Position numbers and translations under genes: made by a program | Part shown: positions 1-10,849 of the stretch, one piece after another | How positions within the stretch are numbered: the first letter of the stretch is position 1 | Layout of the letters: every line of letters begins with the position of its first letter | The notes under the pieces: generated by a model | The model's input: the letters and a program-made list of their open reading frames with translations, nothing else | The model's database searches: none | What the model was told of the DNA's origin: nothing | DNA from: Torreya grandis | Taxonomy: Eukaryota; Streptophyta; Pinopsida; Cupressales; Taxaceae | Direction: 5' to 3' | NCBI GenBank assembly: GCA_037957365.1 | Contig: JARHVA010000082.1 | Span: forward strand, 1,353,001 to 1,417,000 | DNA: 64,000 nt

Positions 1-2424
1 CATTAAAGTGATTTCAATGTATGAACAAGATATTATATCATCTTTAGATCAACCTCTATCAAAAGGATTATAAGTGTTGATAGCAACTATTAGTCTTGCA
101 GACCAAATATTGATCTTTTCTCTTATAGACTCCACTCAGTCAGATAAGCCATTTTGGCTTCAATGTTCCAACCTCTTGCACTAAATTACAAGCTTCTAAA
201 AAGCATGGATATATTATTCAAATCCAAAACAACATCATCATGTACTTCAATGCATCACTCTTACATGGAAACACATCAGAAGTCATCTTTTCAATTATGC
301 ATGAGTTTTTATTGTCTACACCACTTAGTCTATTTACGACTGGCTAACTTAGATCACAAAATTTGCACACCTAAGTTCTGAAACCTGTCTGGAATCCTTC
401 ATGGATATCAACTATAAGTCTCATACTTTGATCTTCATATACTTAGCAACTTTGACTCAGGCAACTCTATCTATTACAAAAAATATCTGAAAGACAAGCA
501 CTTTTTTGTAGGGTCTACTCACTCATTTGAGAGATCAATCACACATAGATATTCTTAAGAGAGTTGAATTCAACCTCCAATCACTTATTTGACCATACCA
601 AACTATTCTGATCTCTTTAGAATAATATCTTTAACATTGGGTCATTGTTAGGGTTCTCTAAGGGTTTAGACGATTTTCCAGTCTTAACAATCATTCATAA
701 AACTTAGTTCCTCTTTCCAGAAACTAATTCTTAGAACTATGATCTATAACCCTTCCTCATCTACTATGAATAACTTAGATTCTCATGCATATGTTGCACT
801 TACCAATGAGCACTTGAAAAACCTTCTTAGGTAGACAACTCTTCATTTTGTGCACTTTGAGAAATATTGAAACACTTTTTCAAGCCTTAACCTTCAAAAT
901 TTGACCTAAAATTTCATGCACATACTTGATACAACTTGACTCACCTCTATCAATGATCACCTACTCATCCATGTCATGAAAACTAATCATGATATCCTTT
1001 TGACCACCATCTCTCTTTTGCTTTCGAAGCCTTGACCTACGGGTCTCATTAGGCCTTTAATATAACCTTCTAGCCACCCAACAAACTTCACCTTGGAACT
1101 TTCTTATGTTTCAATACCTCTTGTGTATGATCAAGCAACCTCATACACTCACTCTTCTTTAGATCTTCAACAAAGCAACTTCAGAGCTTCTTACAAATCT
1201 TTAAAGCTTAACTAAGATATTTTTAGCATGTTTAATGATGCATACACAGATCTTCAGAGTTGACCTTCTAATCATTTGAAAGGTCCTCAACACCTTATGT
1301 ACAAACTTAAATGACCTCTTTCATGCTCAAACATTATCATGTATTTTTCAAAGTATTCACATCTTCATAGTTCATTTAGATCATCTTTAGAGTTACTTAC
1401 ATAAATATTTAGAGCATATAGTTTCTTCTTTTGAGCTTACTCATTTCATCATGCTACCTGCACATATCATCTCACAAGATCTAGACAAAGCATTACAAGA
1501 TGCTTGACACTTGATATACCGACTTGCACTTATGCCGATCTCAATGATATTTCACTCAAGCTAATATCATAACTTTCTTCAAATAGAGCTATCTCATCAC
1601 TATTTTTCATACAATAACAACACTCACTGTGTTGGCATAAGAACTCATCATACACATACCTCAAAGCTTACTTGATCATGTATCTTCAAAACAACCTTTG
1701 ACATTAATGACATTAGATTGACATAAATGATAATAAATTGACATCAATGACAACACTTATTCCAACACCTCGATAGTCAATGACAATAATCAATAATCTC
1801 CTCCTTAATCAATGACAATGTTCAACACTTGGAAGGGAAGTTCTTTCAACATTAGTCGTAGATGGGAAAGCTAATTCTTGTCTATAATAACTTGATTTAG
1901 TTTGAAATAACTCTAACTATATTTATTTCTAAATTTCCCCCTCAAATTTGAATGTGCACAATATTTATTAAATTAAATTGAAGTTTCATAGCAATTGGCT
2001 CTCCTAAAGACAAAATACTACCAACAATTAACAAACATAAAGAGGAGAACATGTTTATTAGCTGGAGCTGTTGATGTTGTCAAATTAGAAACTAGGATTC
2101 AAAGTTTTAAACTCATTTTATTTGATAACACTGACCATCTTAACTTCTTCAATTTAAATCCAGCTTAAATACTATAAAACCCCTCAAGATAACTAAATCA
2201 ATATGCTCTTTCACCTAGGTAGAGTAAACAATGTTCAATTATGTCATACAATGAATACTTGGATTACCGATGAGTGCTACCGAAAGTAAAGACTTTCATT
2301 GGAAAGGACATTAGCCAACTCCCTCATATTGTAATATTCTACTAACAATGGTGATTAATGTCCTATGGATTTCATTTATGATTGATGCACTTACTAGGAT
2401 GATTGATGTTCTATAGACACCCAC
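1..2424. other. AT-rich stretch with nothing recognised
   Basis: I see no coding similarity, RNA gene or repeat boundary that I can defend here. The only open frames are short. A run at about 1700-1760 repeats a motif built on 'gacatnaatgac' several times. A C-rich run near 1935-1945 would be G-rich on the minus strand and could be a polypurine tract, but no LTR pair supports it. This stretch and the DNA after 9060 were probably continuous before the 2.4-9.0 kb element inserted. Confidence 0.5.
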
Positions 2425-2450
2425 AAATATATATAACACCCAAGAAAAGA
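2425..2450. repeat. 26-bp direct repeat flanking a Ty3/gypsy element (left copy)
   Basis: These 26 bases recur without mismatch at 9035-9060, directly outside the other end of the element. A normal Ty3/gypsy target-site duplication is about 5 bp, so a 26-bp copy is unusual. The left copy abuts an intact LTR terminus. The right copy abuts a truncated LTR with about 20 bp of TA/TC filler between. Confidence 0.8.
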
Positions 2451-2892
2451 TGATCTGTAAACTGAAAATACAAGTGTAGTATATTCAAAAAACACTTGTT
2501 CACGTTTAAGAGATCCTTCAATTTCTCACTTTTTTTGCTTAATTTTGTATAAAAAAATTAAAACTAGATATAAAATGTAGATCAGAACTAAATAATAATC
2601 AGAGAAAATTCAAAGATTTCACCAGCAAATTGATAATGGAGTTCGGCTTCAATAGCCTACGTCTCCGAGTCCGTTCAAAGTGAGGACTATTCTCATTAAT
2701 TTTGTGCAACAAATGGCTTCCAAAATCAATACAAGTCTTCAATTCACCTTCTCTAATCTTTGTTTGCCTATAAAAATATCTCTCAGACCTGAAAATAATG
2801 GGCCAAGGCTGTACAAAGCAATACCAAGGCTCTAACCTTCTTAATTCTCCTTACACAGTCGACTTTCTGTGTCTGTTCAAGTAGAAATTAGT

Positions 2893-2903
2893 CCCTTTTA
2901 TAA
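2893..2903 (-). promoter_or_regulatory. TATA box of the LTR promoter
   Basis: The minus strand reads TTATAAAAGGG, a near-ideal plant TATA box. Transcription would begin about 30 bp downstream, near 2865-2870. This sets the U3/R border and shows that the truncated right-hand LTR ends about 75-80 bp inside R. Confidence 0.6.
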
Positions 2904-2912
2904 CACTTTGAC

Positions 2913-3064
2913 CTCCGTGGCTGAAGTGGTCAAGGCATTAACCTTTTAGGTGGTAGGTCAGGAGTTCAAAACCACCTCCGACCTTTCTAGGTGCTTGGGA
3001 AGAGTGAAAAGGTTAGCCTTAGGTGCTTAGCATGAGATTTTAAATGTTTTCCCTCCTTTTTTGG
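2913..3064 (+). mobile_element. tRNA-derived SINE-like insert in the LTR
   Basis: The plus strand has an A-box-like TGGCTGAAGTGG at 2918-2929 and a B-box-like GGAGTTCAAAACC at 2961-2973, about 30 bp apart, as in the internal RNA polymerase III promoter of a tRNA. The head resembles a tRNA of the Ser/Leu type. A T-rich run closes it near 3056-3062. Flanking 'cactttgac' (2904-2912) and 'cacctttgac' (3065-3074) could be an imperfect target-site duplication. It could instead be an ancestral part of this LTR family. Confidence 0.5.
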
Positions 3065-3548
3065 CACCTTTGACTTGGTTTTGTCCCACATTTGCTGGGA
3101 ATTCAGTTTTCAATGCTTTATATAGATGTGTTTGTTCTCTTTTCAAATGCCTGAGACTTAGGCACCAACTTAGGCAGCTGATTTGACTTGGTCCATGCAT
3201 GGTTGGTGGGATGACGTGGCGGGTGACGTGGCAGTTTCTTTGGTGCCTTGTTTCAAAGTTTGAAAATTTCAAATAACATGTGAATAAAAACAACAAACCA
3301 AAATTTTTTTGCACCAAATTATTTTACCATGTGTCAAGTGGCTATTGGTCCACTTGGCATGTTTTCAATAGTGCCACGTCACTTTCGACACCCCTTGTTG
3401 CAAGATTTCTTAACTAGCCATATCTTGAGCATCGATACTCCATTTTTTGAACTGTAAAAAGCACTAGAAAGCTCTCAACGGTGCAAATGATTTGAACATA
3501 ATTTGAAGACTTTGAAAAATGGAATGGTACATGGATCTACCTGGATCA

Positions 3549-3561
3549 TTCCTCCCCACTG
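3549..3561 (-). other. polypurine tract next to the 3' LTR
   Basis: The minus strand reads CAGTGGGGAGGAA directly before the LTR start TGATCC. A purine-rich primer for plus-strand DNA synthesis is expected exactly here, and it fixes both the orientation and the LTR edge. Confidence 0.8.
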
Positions 3562-5096
3562 GGAACTTTTGGACCTTTGAAATTTGAGATTAATTGGTAA
3601 TGAGGTGAGGGTATTTTTACCTCACCTTTTGACTTCCATCCATCTGGCCTTGCTTGGGTGCATCCATTTGAGACCAACATGAAGATATTCAACATTACCT
3701 CTTCGTGAAGTCCACATATTCCTATCAAGTATAGTATCTTCCTGCAATTTTGTTAGATATTCAGGAGAAAAATCATCAACGAAAGGAATGGATACACTTT
3801 CATCATGATCAATTATCATTGGAGGCTCATACAATTTCAAATTTTCCACATTTAAAATTGAATAAATCTACATGTAAGATGCTAAATCTAATCGAAAAGC
3901 ATTTGTGCCAATTTTTTCCGTTATCTGAAAAGGACCATACCGGATTGGTTTTAACTTTTTACCTTCACCTATCAGTCTTTCCTTACTAATGTGAAGCCAT
4001 ACCATATCACCTACAACAAATTGGTGATCAATACGATGTTTGTCATGCCTAGCTTTGTACTTGGCTTGACTTTTCTCCAATTGAGTATGAACAGTCTGAT
4101 GAATGAGCTATATTTGTTCAATGAACTTCTTGGCTCAAATGGCTTCTTTTGGTTCACCAACAGCTATATCATGTCCATAGAAAACATCTAGAGGAGATTT
4201 AGGCAAGTATCCATAACAAACTTCAAATGGAGATTTCATAGTAGAAGAATGAAGTGCCCAGTTATATGCATGCTGTATGTAACACAATTGTTCATCCCAT
4301 AACTTTGGATGTTTATTGCTATAACCCCTAAGCAAATGTACCACAATGCGGTTCATGACCTTTGTTTGTCTGTCAATTTGTGGATGAAATGCAGTGCTCT
4401 TTTATAATTTAGTGTCCATTAGTCCCCACAAAGTTGACGAAAACTCCCCAATAAATTGAGAATCCCGATTAGAAATAATTGATGTAGGCAAACCAAAATG
4501 AACCCATACATGTTTAAAGAACAAATGTGCAGTGCCTTTGCCAGTAATTTGCTTAGTGCAAGGAATCAAAACACACATTTTGCTAAATCTATCCACAACC
4601 ACATATAGATAGTCATGTTTTCTTTGTGTCATAGGCAACCCCCCACAAAATCCATGGAGGTACTTTCCCATGGGCGAGTAGGAACAGGTAGAGGAGTGTA
4701 AAGTCCTAGTTTCTTGTTACTAGGTTTGCTTGTGGCACAAAGAATACATCCCTTAATATATTTGGCAACATTTTCCTGCATACGAGGCCAATAACAATAC
4801 ATCTTCAAATGTGCAACCATTTTAGCAACTCTAAAATGACCTGAAATAAGAGAAGTATGTGCTTCTCTAATCATGTGCACCCTCTCATTTTGAGGAATAC
4901 ATAGTTTACCCAAATGATACAAAAGATCATTGTGTACATGATAGTCCAATTCTTCTACTTGTCTACTACTCATCAAGTCTTTATAAACATCTTGAAAATC
5001 AAGATCATTCACGTATTGTTCTTTATAACTTTCATGAGACAAAGAACCATTTTGTAAAAGAATAGATGCAACAACCATAGGAGGACTAGATAACAT
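3562..5096 (-). pseudogene. integrase, Ty3/gypsy, broken
   Basis: Integrase inserts the retrotransposon cDNA into the genome. The zinc-binding HHCC part is visible at about 4875-4725 (EAHTSLISGHF, then GCILCATSK). The catalytic core follows with the first Asp in SMDFVGG and the second in SNRDSQFIG. The third catalytic residue should be Glu before VMNR, but the codon reads Lys (QTKVMNR, near 4350). A C-terminal GPY/F motif (KPIRYGPFQI) lies near 3940-3915, and a tail with NVENLKLYEPP lies near 3850-3820. The frame changes near 4670, and a stop at 4402-4404 and one at 4135-4137 interrupt the core. The protein cannot be active. Confidence 0.9.
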
Positions 5097-5213
5097 ATCT
5101 GCAACCTTATTCTAAATTCCTTTTTTATACTTGATCACAAGATGAAATTGTTGTAAGAAACCCATCCAACGAAAATGTCTAGACTGTTGTAGTTTGGTTT
5201 GTGATTGAAGATA

Positions 5214-6905
5214 CTATAAGGGCTGATGATCTGTATGTATTATTGTTTCTTTTCCCATTAAGTAATGCTTCCATTTTTTAAAACTTTGAACCAATGCATA
5301 CAATTCCTTATCGTAAGTTGGATATTTTCTTACTGCACTTGTAAAGGTTTCAGAATGATAACAAACTGGTTTCTTACCTTGCATTAAAATAGCTCCCATA
5401 ACATACTCACTTGCATCCGTCTCGATCTCAAATGGTTGTTGTATATCAGGAAGTGCCAAGACTGGAGCAGTACTTATCTTTTCTTTCAAAGTGTCAAAGG
5501 CTTTTTGATGTTTGCCTCCCCACTGAAAGACCTGTTTCACACTTGTCAAAGAATGCAAAGGTGATGCAATATATGAAAATTGAGCAATAAACTTCCTCCA
5601 AAAATATACTGCACCAGGAAAACTTCTAACCTCAGTTGTGTTAGTGGGTGTAGGCCAATTAACAATGATTGCCACTTTTGCAGGATCAATTTTCAATTTA
5701 CCATGTCCTACAATGTAAACTAAGTATATCAAAGAGGTCTTTCCAAATTCACATTTTGACATTTTTAGATAAAGTTTTTCCCTTCATAATTCATCCATGA
5801 CTTTATTAATGTGGATCACATGCTCTTCCCATGACTTATTGAAAATCAATAAATCATCTAAGTAAACTATAACAAAATCATCAAGGAACTGTCTAAAAAC
5901 ATCATTCATCAATCTCATGAATGTAGCCGGGGCATTACACAACCCGAAAGGCATAACAAGCCATTCAAACAATCCTTGTTTTGTCTTAAAGGTAGTTTTC
6001 CACACATCACCTTCATTAATTCTTACTTGATGATATCCACTTCTCTATCGAAGGATTCACCAAGGTCCAAATAACGAGGATGCATGAGTCGTGGTTGCAC
6101 GGGACGAAGCAAGTGAATACCACAAAATACTAAAGTAAATGAAATCAAACATGAGATAATTGCATAGACAATTTGGAGAAAATCCAATATTCCATTAACA
6201 TGAGATGGCCATAATGAAGAATACATATAGGAGAGCTCATAAGTAACTCCTCTACAAATGGTGGTCAAAGCACCCCAAGAATAGACTGTAACTCCTCCAT
6301 GAAAGGTGGTGACAAGGTGCTAAGAATAGAGAAGTAACTCCCATACCTAGAATAGCCGGTCAAAGGAGTTAATTATGACATTCTTATGACACCTATGACA
6401 CATCTATGACACACATCTCCACATAAGCTAGCCTATCCCATGAATGTAGGGAAACTCCATGTATGCACAAATATATAATTTCCCTAATTAAATAATAGGG
6501 AAAAATAAAAACCTACATTAACATTCTCAAATCTAGCTTAGTGAAATAAATAGCATGTTTTAATTGATCCAACAATCATCAATACGAGGAAGAGGGTAAC
6601 GATTCTTAATAGTAATTTTGTTTAAAGCACAAAAATCAACACACATTCGCCAAGTGCCATCTTTCTTTGGCACCAAAATAATTGGCGAACCAACAGGAGA
6701 TGAACTTGGACGAATAACACCTCTATCCAATAGATCCATTACCTATTTTTTGATTTCCTCATTTTCCACCACTGATAACCTGTACATGCCAATGTTAGGG
6801 AGAGGAGAATCCTGCAATAGCTGAATTTCATGTTGAACTCCCCTTTTAGGGGGTAAGCCCTTAGGATCCTGAAATACATCATCATAAGTAGAAATAATAC
6901 AACTG
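5214..6905 (-). pseudogene. reverse transcriptase and RNase H, Ty3/gypsy, broken and interrupted
   Basis: These are the DNA-synthesis domains of the polyprotein. The N-terminal RT part lies at 6905-6529, with [14 protein letters not shown] and RMCVDF. It has a stop near 6744 and loses one base before the LLDQL-type motif. A 478-bp insertion separates it from the second part at 6040-5784, which reads [19 protein letters not shown] and the polymerase motif YLDDLLIF. RNase H follows at about 5500-5214, with all of ETDAS, KELYAL and HTDHQP visible, so its three acidic residues are kept. A stop at 5784-5786 and another at 5214 break the frame. Integrase follows after a short gap. Confidence 0.92.
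6046..6523 (-). mobile_element. solo LTR (478 bp) inserted in the RT
   Basis: The RT reading frame is cut between its LDLR and SGYHQ motifs. The 5-bp sequence TTCTC, present once in the uninterrupted RT, stands on both sides (6041-6045 and 6524-6528), which is a perfect 5-bp target-site duplication. On the minus strand the insert starts TGTTAATG and ends CGATA, so it keeps TG at one end and TA in place of CA at the other. It has no coding sequence. Size, ends and 5-bp duplication together indicate a solo LTR of another family, left by LTR-LTR recombination. Confidence 0.75.
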
Positions 6906-7589
6906 ATTCATTCTTGTGTCTAGGATCACACTTTTCCAAAGCTTGAGAATATTCTTTTTCCTTAGAATTAATCAACATGAGACAAAAAGTCTTGCTTGAA
7001 TTAACTAGTCTTTTCATTTGCCCTGTTGTAACCAAGGAAAGACTTGTTCTAATGTGATGTGCTCTAACTATATATTCAATGCCATCCTTACCAAGCAAGT
7101 ACTTATTCTCCTCTCTATAGAAGATTACTTTTCTATCATAAAGATATGGGCTTCCCAAAACAATCCCACATATGTCCAATGAAACAACATCCAACTCAAC
7201 CTCATCTACGAATTTGGATGTGATGGCAAACCTTAGTCTACAAGTTTGTGAGACTTGTAGCTTCGCATTGTCACACATTCAACCTAGTGGATAAGGCTTT
7301 GGATGGGGATTGATTTGTAAGCCTAGCTTCTTAACAAACTCTTCATAAATTAAATTTTCTTGTGAACCACTATCAAATAGAGTGTCAATCTTAGTATGCT
7401 TTGAAACAACTCTAATGTGGAACAATTCATTTCTTTTCTTATCAACATGCACATAATTCTGTCTAGAAGAAGATGCATCATTTGATGACTTAGTGCTAGA
7501 ATCTGAAAGAGAAAAATCATTATATAATCCCATAGTTGTAATCTTAGTTTCATCACTTGAATCTGAACCTAAGTCCTGAACCATAACAT
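6906..7589 (-). pseudogene. retropepsin (aspartic protease), Ty3/gypsy
   Basis: The protease cleaves the Gag-Pol polyprotein. The active-site loop reads LFDSGSQENLI (Asp-Ser-Gly) near 7385-7350, and the second conserved stretch reads GIVLGSPYLYDRKV near 7180-7130. It continues in the same frame as gag, but a TGA at 7279-7281 interrupts it about 30 residues after the active site. After CDPRHKNES (near 6925-6900) the frame shifts into RT. Confidence 0.85.
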
Positions 7590-8628
7590 TAGCCTTCTTT
7601 TCTTTCTTTTGATACCTCTTAGGCCTTAACTCAAGATGTAGTTTCCAACACTTAGACTCATCATGATTTTTATTACAATGATTACAAAATGGTTTTCCTT
7701 CTTCTTTATTAACAGTATAAGTGGATTTCTGTTTACCCTTTCCTGATGAACTTTCCCCTTTAGATTGCTTAACATTAGATTGCTTACTTTTTACTTTAGG
7801 AAAATATTCTTTTGATTATTTTCCTCTAGCCTCTAAATGAGTGGCTTGAATACATACTACATCTAAATTAATGGGATTGAACATAAGAATCATATGTCTT
7901 AAGTAACTATGCAACCCACCTATATATTTTAGTAGTATTTCTTGTGTGTATAGAGGAACATTCAAAAGTAAAGCTTTTTTCCTAAACTCTTGTGTATAAT
8001 CTTGAACACTTTGGCCTTTTCCTTGTTTGAAACTTTGCCAATCCATCATGGCTTGTTGCATATAGCCTAAAGGATAGAATTGCTTTCTGGGTTCTTCAAT
8101 AAATTCATTCCAAGTAGAGATTGAGCTACCTTTTTGAAGCTCAGCTTCCTTCAACTTACTCTCCCACCCGATGAGAGCTGTGCCTCCCATACGAAGAGTA
8201 GCCAAATGAATTTTTGACTCATCCCTTGCAATATTGTGAACCCTGCAATAAAATTCAATCTGCTTGACCCAATTAGCCAATTTTTCGGCATTAACTTCAC
8301 CATTAAACATTGGTAATTCAAACTTAATATCCAATTTTAGTGAAGGGAGAGATTCCATAGTTTTTTTATCGTCATCCGATGAAGAAGGTTTTTCAGTTTC
8401 TTTACCTTTTGATTCTTGTGAATCACCTTCTTTTTCATTCTCAGATTTCCTTTGTTTGTCATGGTATATTTCCTCAACCATGCTTCTCATGTCCATGAAA
8501 GCTCGATGGAAAGCTTGTTCGGATTCCATCTCTTCTTTGGCCATCCTTGAAGCACGCCTTGAACCAATCTCTGGATTATACTCAACGAGTTTTTCTTCTC
8601 CCTTTTGGGATTTAGACCTTGTCAACAT
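7590..8628 (-). pseudogene. gag (capsid and nucleocapsid), Ty3/gypsy
   Basis: Gag builds the virus-like particle and packages the RNA. A 270-residue open part starts with ATG at 8628 (MLTRSKSQKG), 30 bp inside the primer-binding site. It has a charged N-terminal half and then a typical retrotransposon gag domain with motifs such as LANWVKQIEFYCRVHN, ALIGWESKL and QDYTQEFRKKAL. A TAA at 7816-7818 ends it. The same frame continues through a Lys/Ser-rich linker into a zinc knuckle, CNHCNKNHDESKC (CX2CX3HX4C), near 7680-7640, and then into protease. The single TAA therefore looks like a point mutation in a once continuous gag-pro frame. Confidence 0.9.
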
Positions 8629-8657
8629 ACACTAGCAATTAATGTTAAATAACAACC

Positions 8658-8669
8658 GCTCTGATACCA
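8658..8669 (-). other. primer-binding site for initiator Met tRNA
   Basis: The minus strand reads TGGTATCAGAGC, the exact 12-base complement of the 3' end of plant initiator methionine tRNA. It stands 6 bp from the inner edge of the LTR. This is the classic site of first-strand priming in many plant LTR retrotransposons and proves the minus-strand orientation. Confidence 0.93.
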
Positions 8670-8675
8670 AAAATC

Positions 8676-9014
8676 TGATCTATAAACTGAAAATACAGGT
8701 GTAGTATATTCGAAAAACACTTGTTCACGTTTAAGAGATCCTTCAATTTCTCACTTTTTTTTGCTTAATTTTGTATAAAGAATTTAAAACCAAATATAAA
8801 ATGAAGATTAGAACTAAATAATAATCAGGGAAATTTAAAGATTTCACCAACAAATTGATAATGGAGTTCGGCTTCCATAGCCTACGTCTCTAGATCCGTT
8901 CGAAGTGAGGACCGTTCTCATTAATTTTGTGCAACAAATGGCTTCCAAAATCAATACAAGTCTTCAATTCACCTTCTCAAATCTTTGTTTGCCTATAAAA
9001 ATATCTCTCAGACC
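8676..9014 (-). repeat. 5' LTR, truncated to part of R and U5
   Basis: This aligns with 2451-2791 of the complete LTR with about 23 differences by eye. It stops at the equivalent of 2791, so U3, the TATA box and the start of R are missing. About 20 bp of TA/TC-rich filler follows and then the 26-bp flanking repeat. Without U3 this copy had no promoter of its own. Confidence 0.85.
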
Positions 9015-9034
9015 TATATATATATCTCTCTCAA

Positions 9035-9060
9035 AAATATATATAACACCCAAGAAAAGA
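9035..9060. repeat. 26-bp direct repeat flanking a Ty3/gypsy element (right copy)
   Basis: This is identical to 2425-2450. See the left copy. Confidence 0.8.
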
Positions 9061-10849
9061 AGAGAGTTTAATGATACATAGGTTGAAATGGACAACATAT
9101 ATTTTGATTTACAGGAAAAATTCACTACAACACTTTCTTGAGAAATGTGAGGACATGTTTTAAAATTTACCACTTACTCTGTATTGTACATCTTTGAAAT
9201 TTTAATATTTCTTGAAATTAATGTATAATGAACTTATTATTATGTAGGTTGAATGCAAAAGCTCCCTATAATACCACCATGGAAGAAAATCCAAATCTTA
9301 ATCCATGCATGTGATCTCATATCTTGTTGGCCAAACATAATTTATTAAATAGGGTAATATATTATTGGCTACATTATACATTTTGGCCATCAAATATTTT
9401 TATTACAGTAACTATTAATTTTTGTATTTATAAATAATTTGTAATTTTTCAACAATTTGAGTTTAGAATTTGTAGGCTCTAGATTGCTTAACTATTAGTA
9501 CAATTTGAACTTAAATTGCTCCTATATACATATATTTGGTTAACAACAATGTAAAATTAGACAAGATTGTCTCTTATATTCTTTGAATAAATCATGTTTG
9601 TTATTAAGGTAGTTTGAATTTGGGTCCAAAGAGGCCTATATACATATATTTGGTTAACAGCAATGTAAAATTAGACAAGATTGTCTCTTATATTCTTTGA
9701 ATAAATCATGTTTGTTATTAAGGTAGTTTGAATTTGGGTCCAAAGAGGCCCCACCAGTATACTATAAACTTGTCCAAAGGCCCATTCCTACAAATATTAT
9801 GTGTAACCACACATTATTTCATAAGTATTGAAGGAGAAGCAGAGAAACACATAAGTTTTACAAGTGGTGTAGGAATGTTGCATATTGTAATAATACATTA
9901 ACTATTAATTACAAGGGCCATGCCTATATGACTATTTTTTTTAGTCTGGTATTGTATAAAAAACATTGTCTAGTTGGTATTTTACAAGTATAGATATTTA
10001 CTTGGCTATTTAATTATTGACCCACTATACCAACCCTGAACAAGTAACATAACATGTTTTGAATCTTAATGGAGAGAGGAATACAAAGATGGAATGCTCT
10101 TTAGACTAGGACTCAAAATTACAAAGTTTAGGAGTATCATATGCTTTATTAGAAATGTCAGTCTCTCTTCGTATACGTTTGAGTTGTGTGAATGTAAAAT
10201 TGTGAGAAATGGAACCTCACATGGTATAAATAGCAACAACCAATATGAATTTGATAATAACAGACGCAACCAATAAGATATCAAACCCAAATTTAAATAT
10301 ATTTTGCAAACCAAAAATAATAGATATGTGTTTGACCATTCAATTAATGTATATAAAAATTGCTATGTTGCAAACCCTACAACTGCAAGCACTTTCCACC
10401 TCATACAATTTTCCTAATCTCAAGTGAAACTTCGATGTGATGTTGCAAATTGGACAAGCTACATTTAGTTTTGAAATTATTGACTCATATCTTACTTCAG
10501 ATTATCATTCACTCCAAAGTTCATATGAACAACTTAAAAAATTATGTAAATTTGATCATTATTGTCATGGTTCATGCCAATAAGATGAGTAAAATTTTCA
10601 ACTATTCAATCTGAAATTTGAAGTGAAAGATACTTTGTCGAACCTTGTCTAGTGCATAATGTTAAATCAAAGTTTCATTGGATATCAAGAAAATAATATG
10701 AGGTGAAAAATGTGCAATTGATTTTGACTTGTACTATTTGCTATCGAGGTGAAAAATAATGCATGATGGTACAATAATGAACATCATCAAATATAGTATA
10801 CATAAATCAAAAGAATGAAAGGTCCCAAATAAATAGTAACAACCGAAGT
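9061..10849. other. AT-rich stretch without recognised genes
   Basis: There is no credible reading frame. A 114-bp tandem duplication lies at 9521-9748. A TATAAATA string sits near 10225, but nothing downstream of it looks like a gene. I see nothing else that I can defend. Confidence 0.5.
9521..9748. repeat. 114-bp tandem duplication, two copies
   Basis: Unit one is 9521-9634 and unit two is 9635-9748. They differ at a single base by eye (acaac versus acagc). The copies start CCTATATAC and end AAAGAGG. Near-identity in a region of otherwise decayed DNA marks a recent local duplication. Confidence 0.93.

Larger units (their letters stand above)
2451..3548 (-). repeat. 3' LTR (1,098 bp) of the 2.4-9.0 kb element
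   Basis: On the minus strand it starts TGATCCAGG at 3548 and ends CAGATCA at 2451, so it has TG...CA ends. The polypurine tract follows directly in plus coordinates (3549 on). Bases 2451-2791 match 8676-9014. The part beyond 2791 (U3 and the start of R) has no partner in the other LTR. It holds a TATA box at 2893-2903 and a tRNA-like insert just upstream of that box. Confidence 0.9.
2451..9014 (-). mobile_element. Ty3/gypsy LTR retrotransposon, decayed, minus strand
   Basis: Read on the minus strand, the order is truncated 5' LTR, primer-binding site, gag, protease, RT, RNase H, integrase, polypurine tract and complete 3' LTR. IN after RT-RH identifies Ty3/gypsy (Metaviridae), and the GPY/F-type tail and initiator-Met primer site suit a chromovirus, although I see no clear chromodomain. 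The two LTRs match at about 93% by eye over the 340 bp they share. The coding part carries in-frame stops, several frame changes and a 478-bp insertion inside RT, so it is not functional. Confidence 0.93.

Noticed and set aside
2913..2985. Functional tRNA gene
   Set aside because: The A- and B-box-like parts are present, but the acceptor stem does not pair and the B box departs from the consensus. A SINE head is the better reading.
5622..5762. Chromodomain in the 2.4-9.0 kb element
   Set aside because: I looked for a chromodomain after the integrase GPY/F motif of this element and found only an NVENLKLYEPP tail and polypurine tract, so I did not call one.
6023..6268. Minus-strand frame of 81 codons at the RT break
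   Set aside because: Most of it lies in the inserted solo LTR and it has no protein similarity.
8264..8635. Plus-strand frame of 123 codons
   Set aside because: It is antisense to gag of the 2.4-9.0 kb element. The minus-strand translation has the gag domain and sits correctly after the primer site.
10220..10232. Gene promoter at a TATAAATA string
   Set aside because: No coding sequence or transcript signal follows, and TATA strings are expected by chance in DNA this AT-rich.
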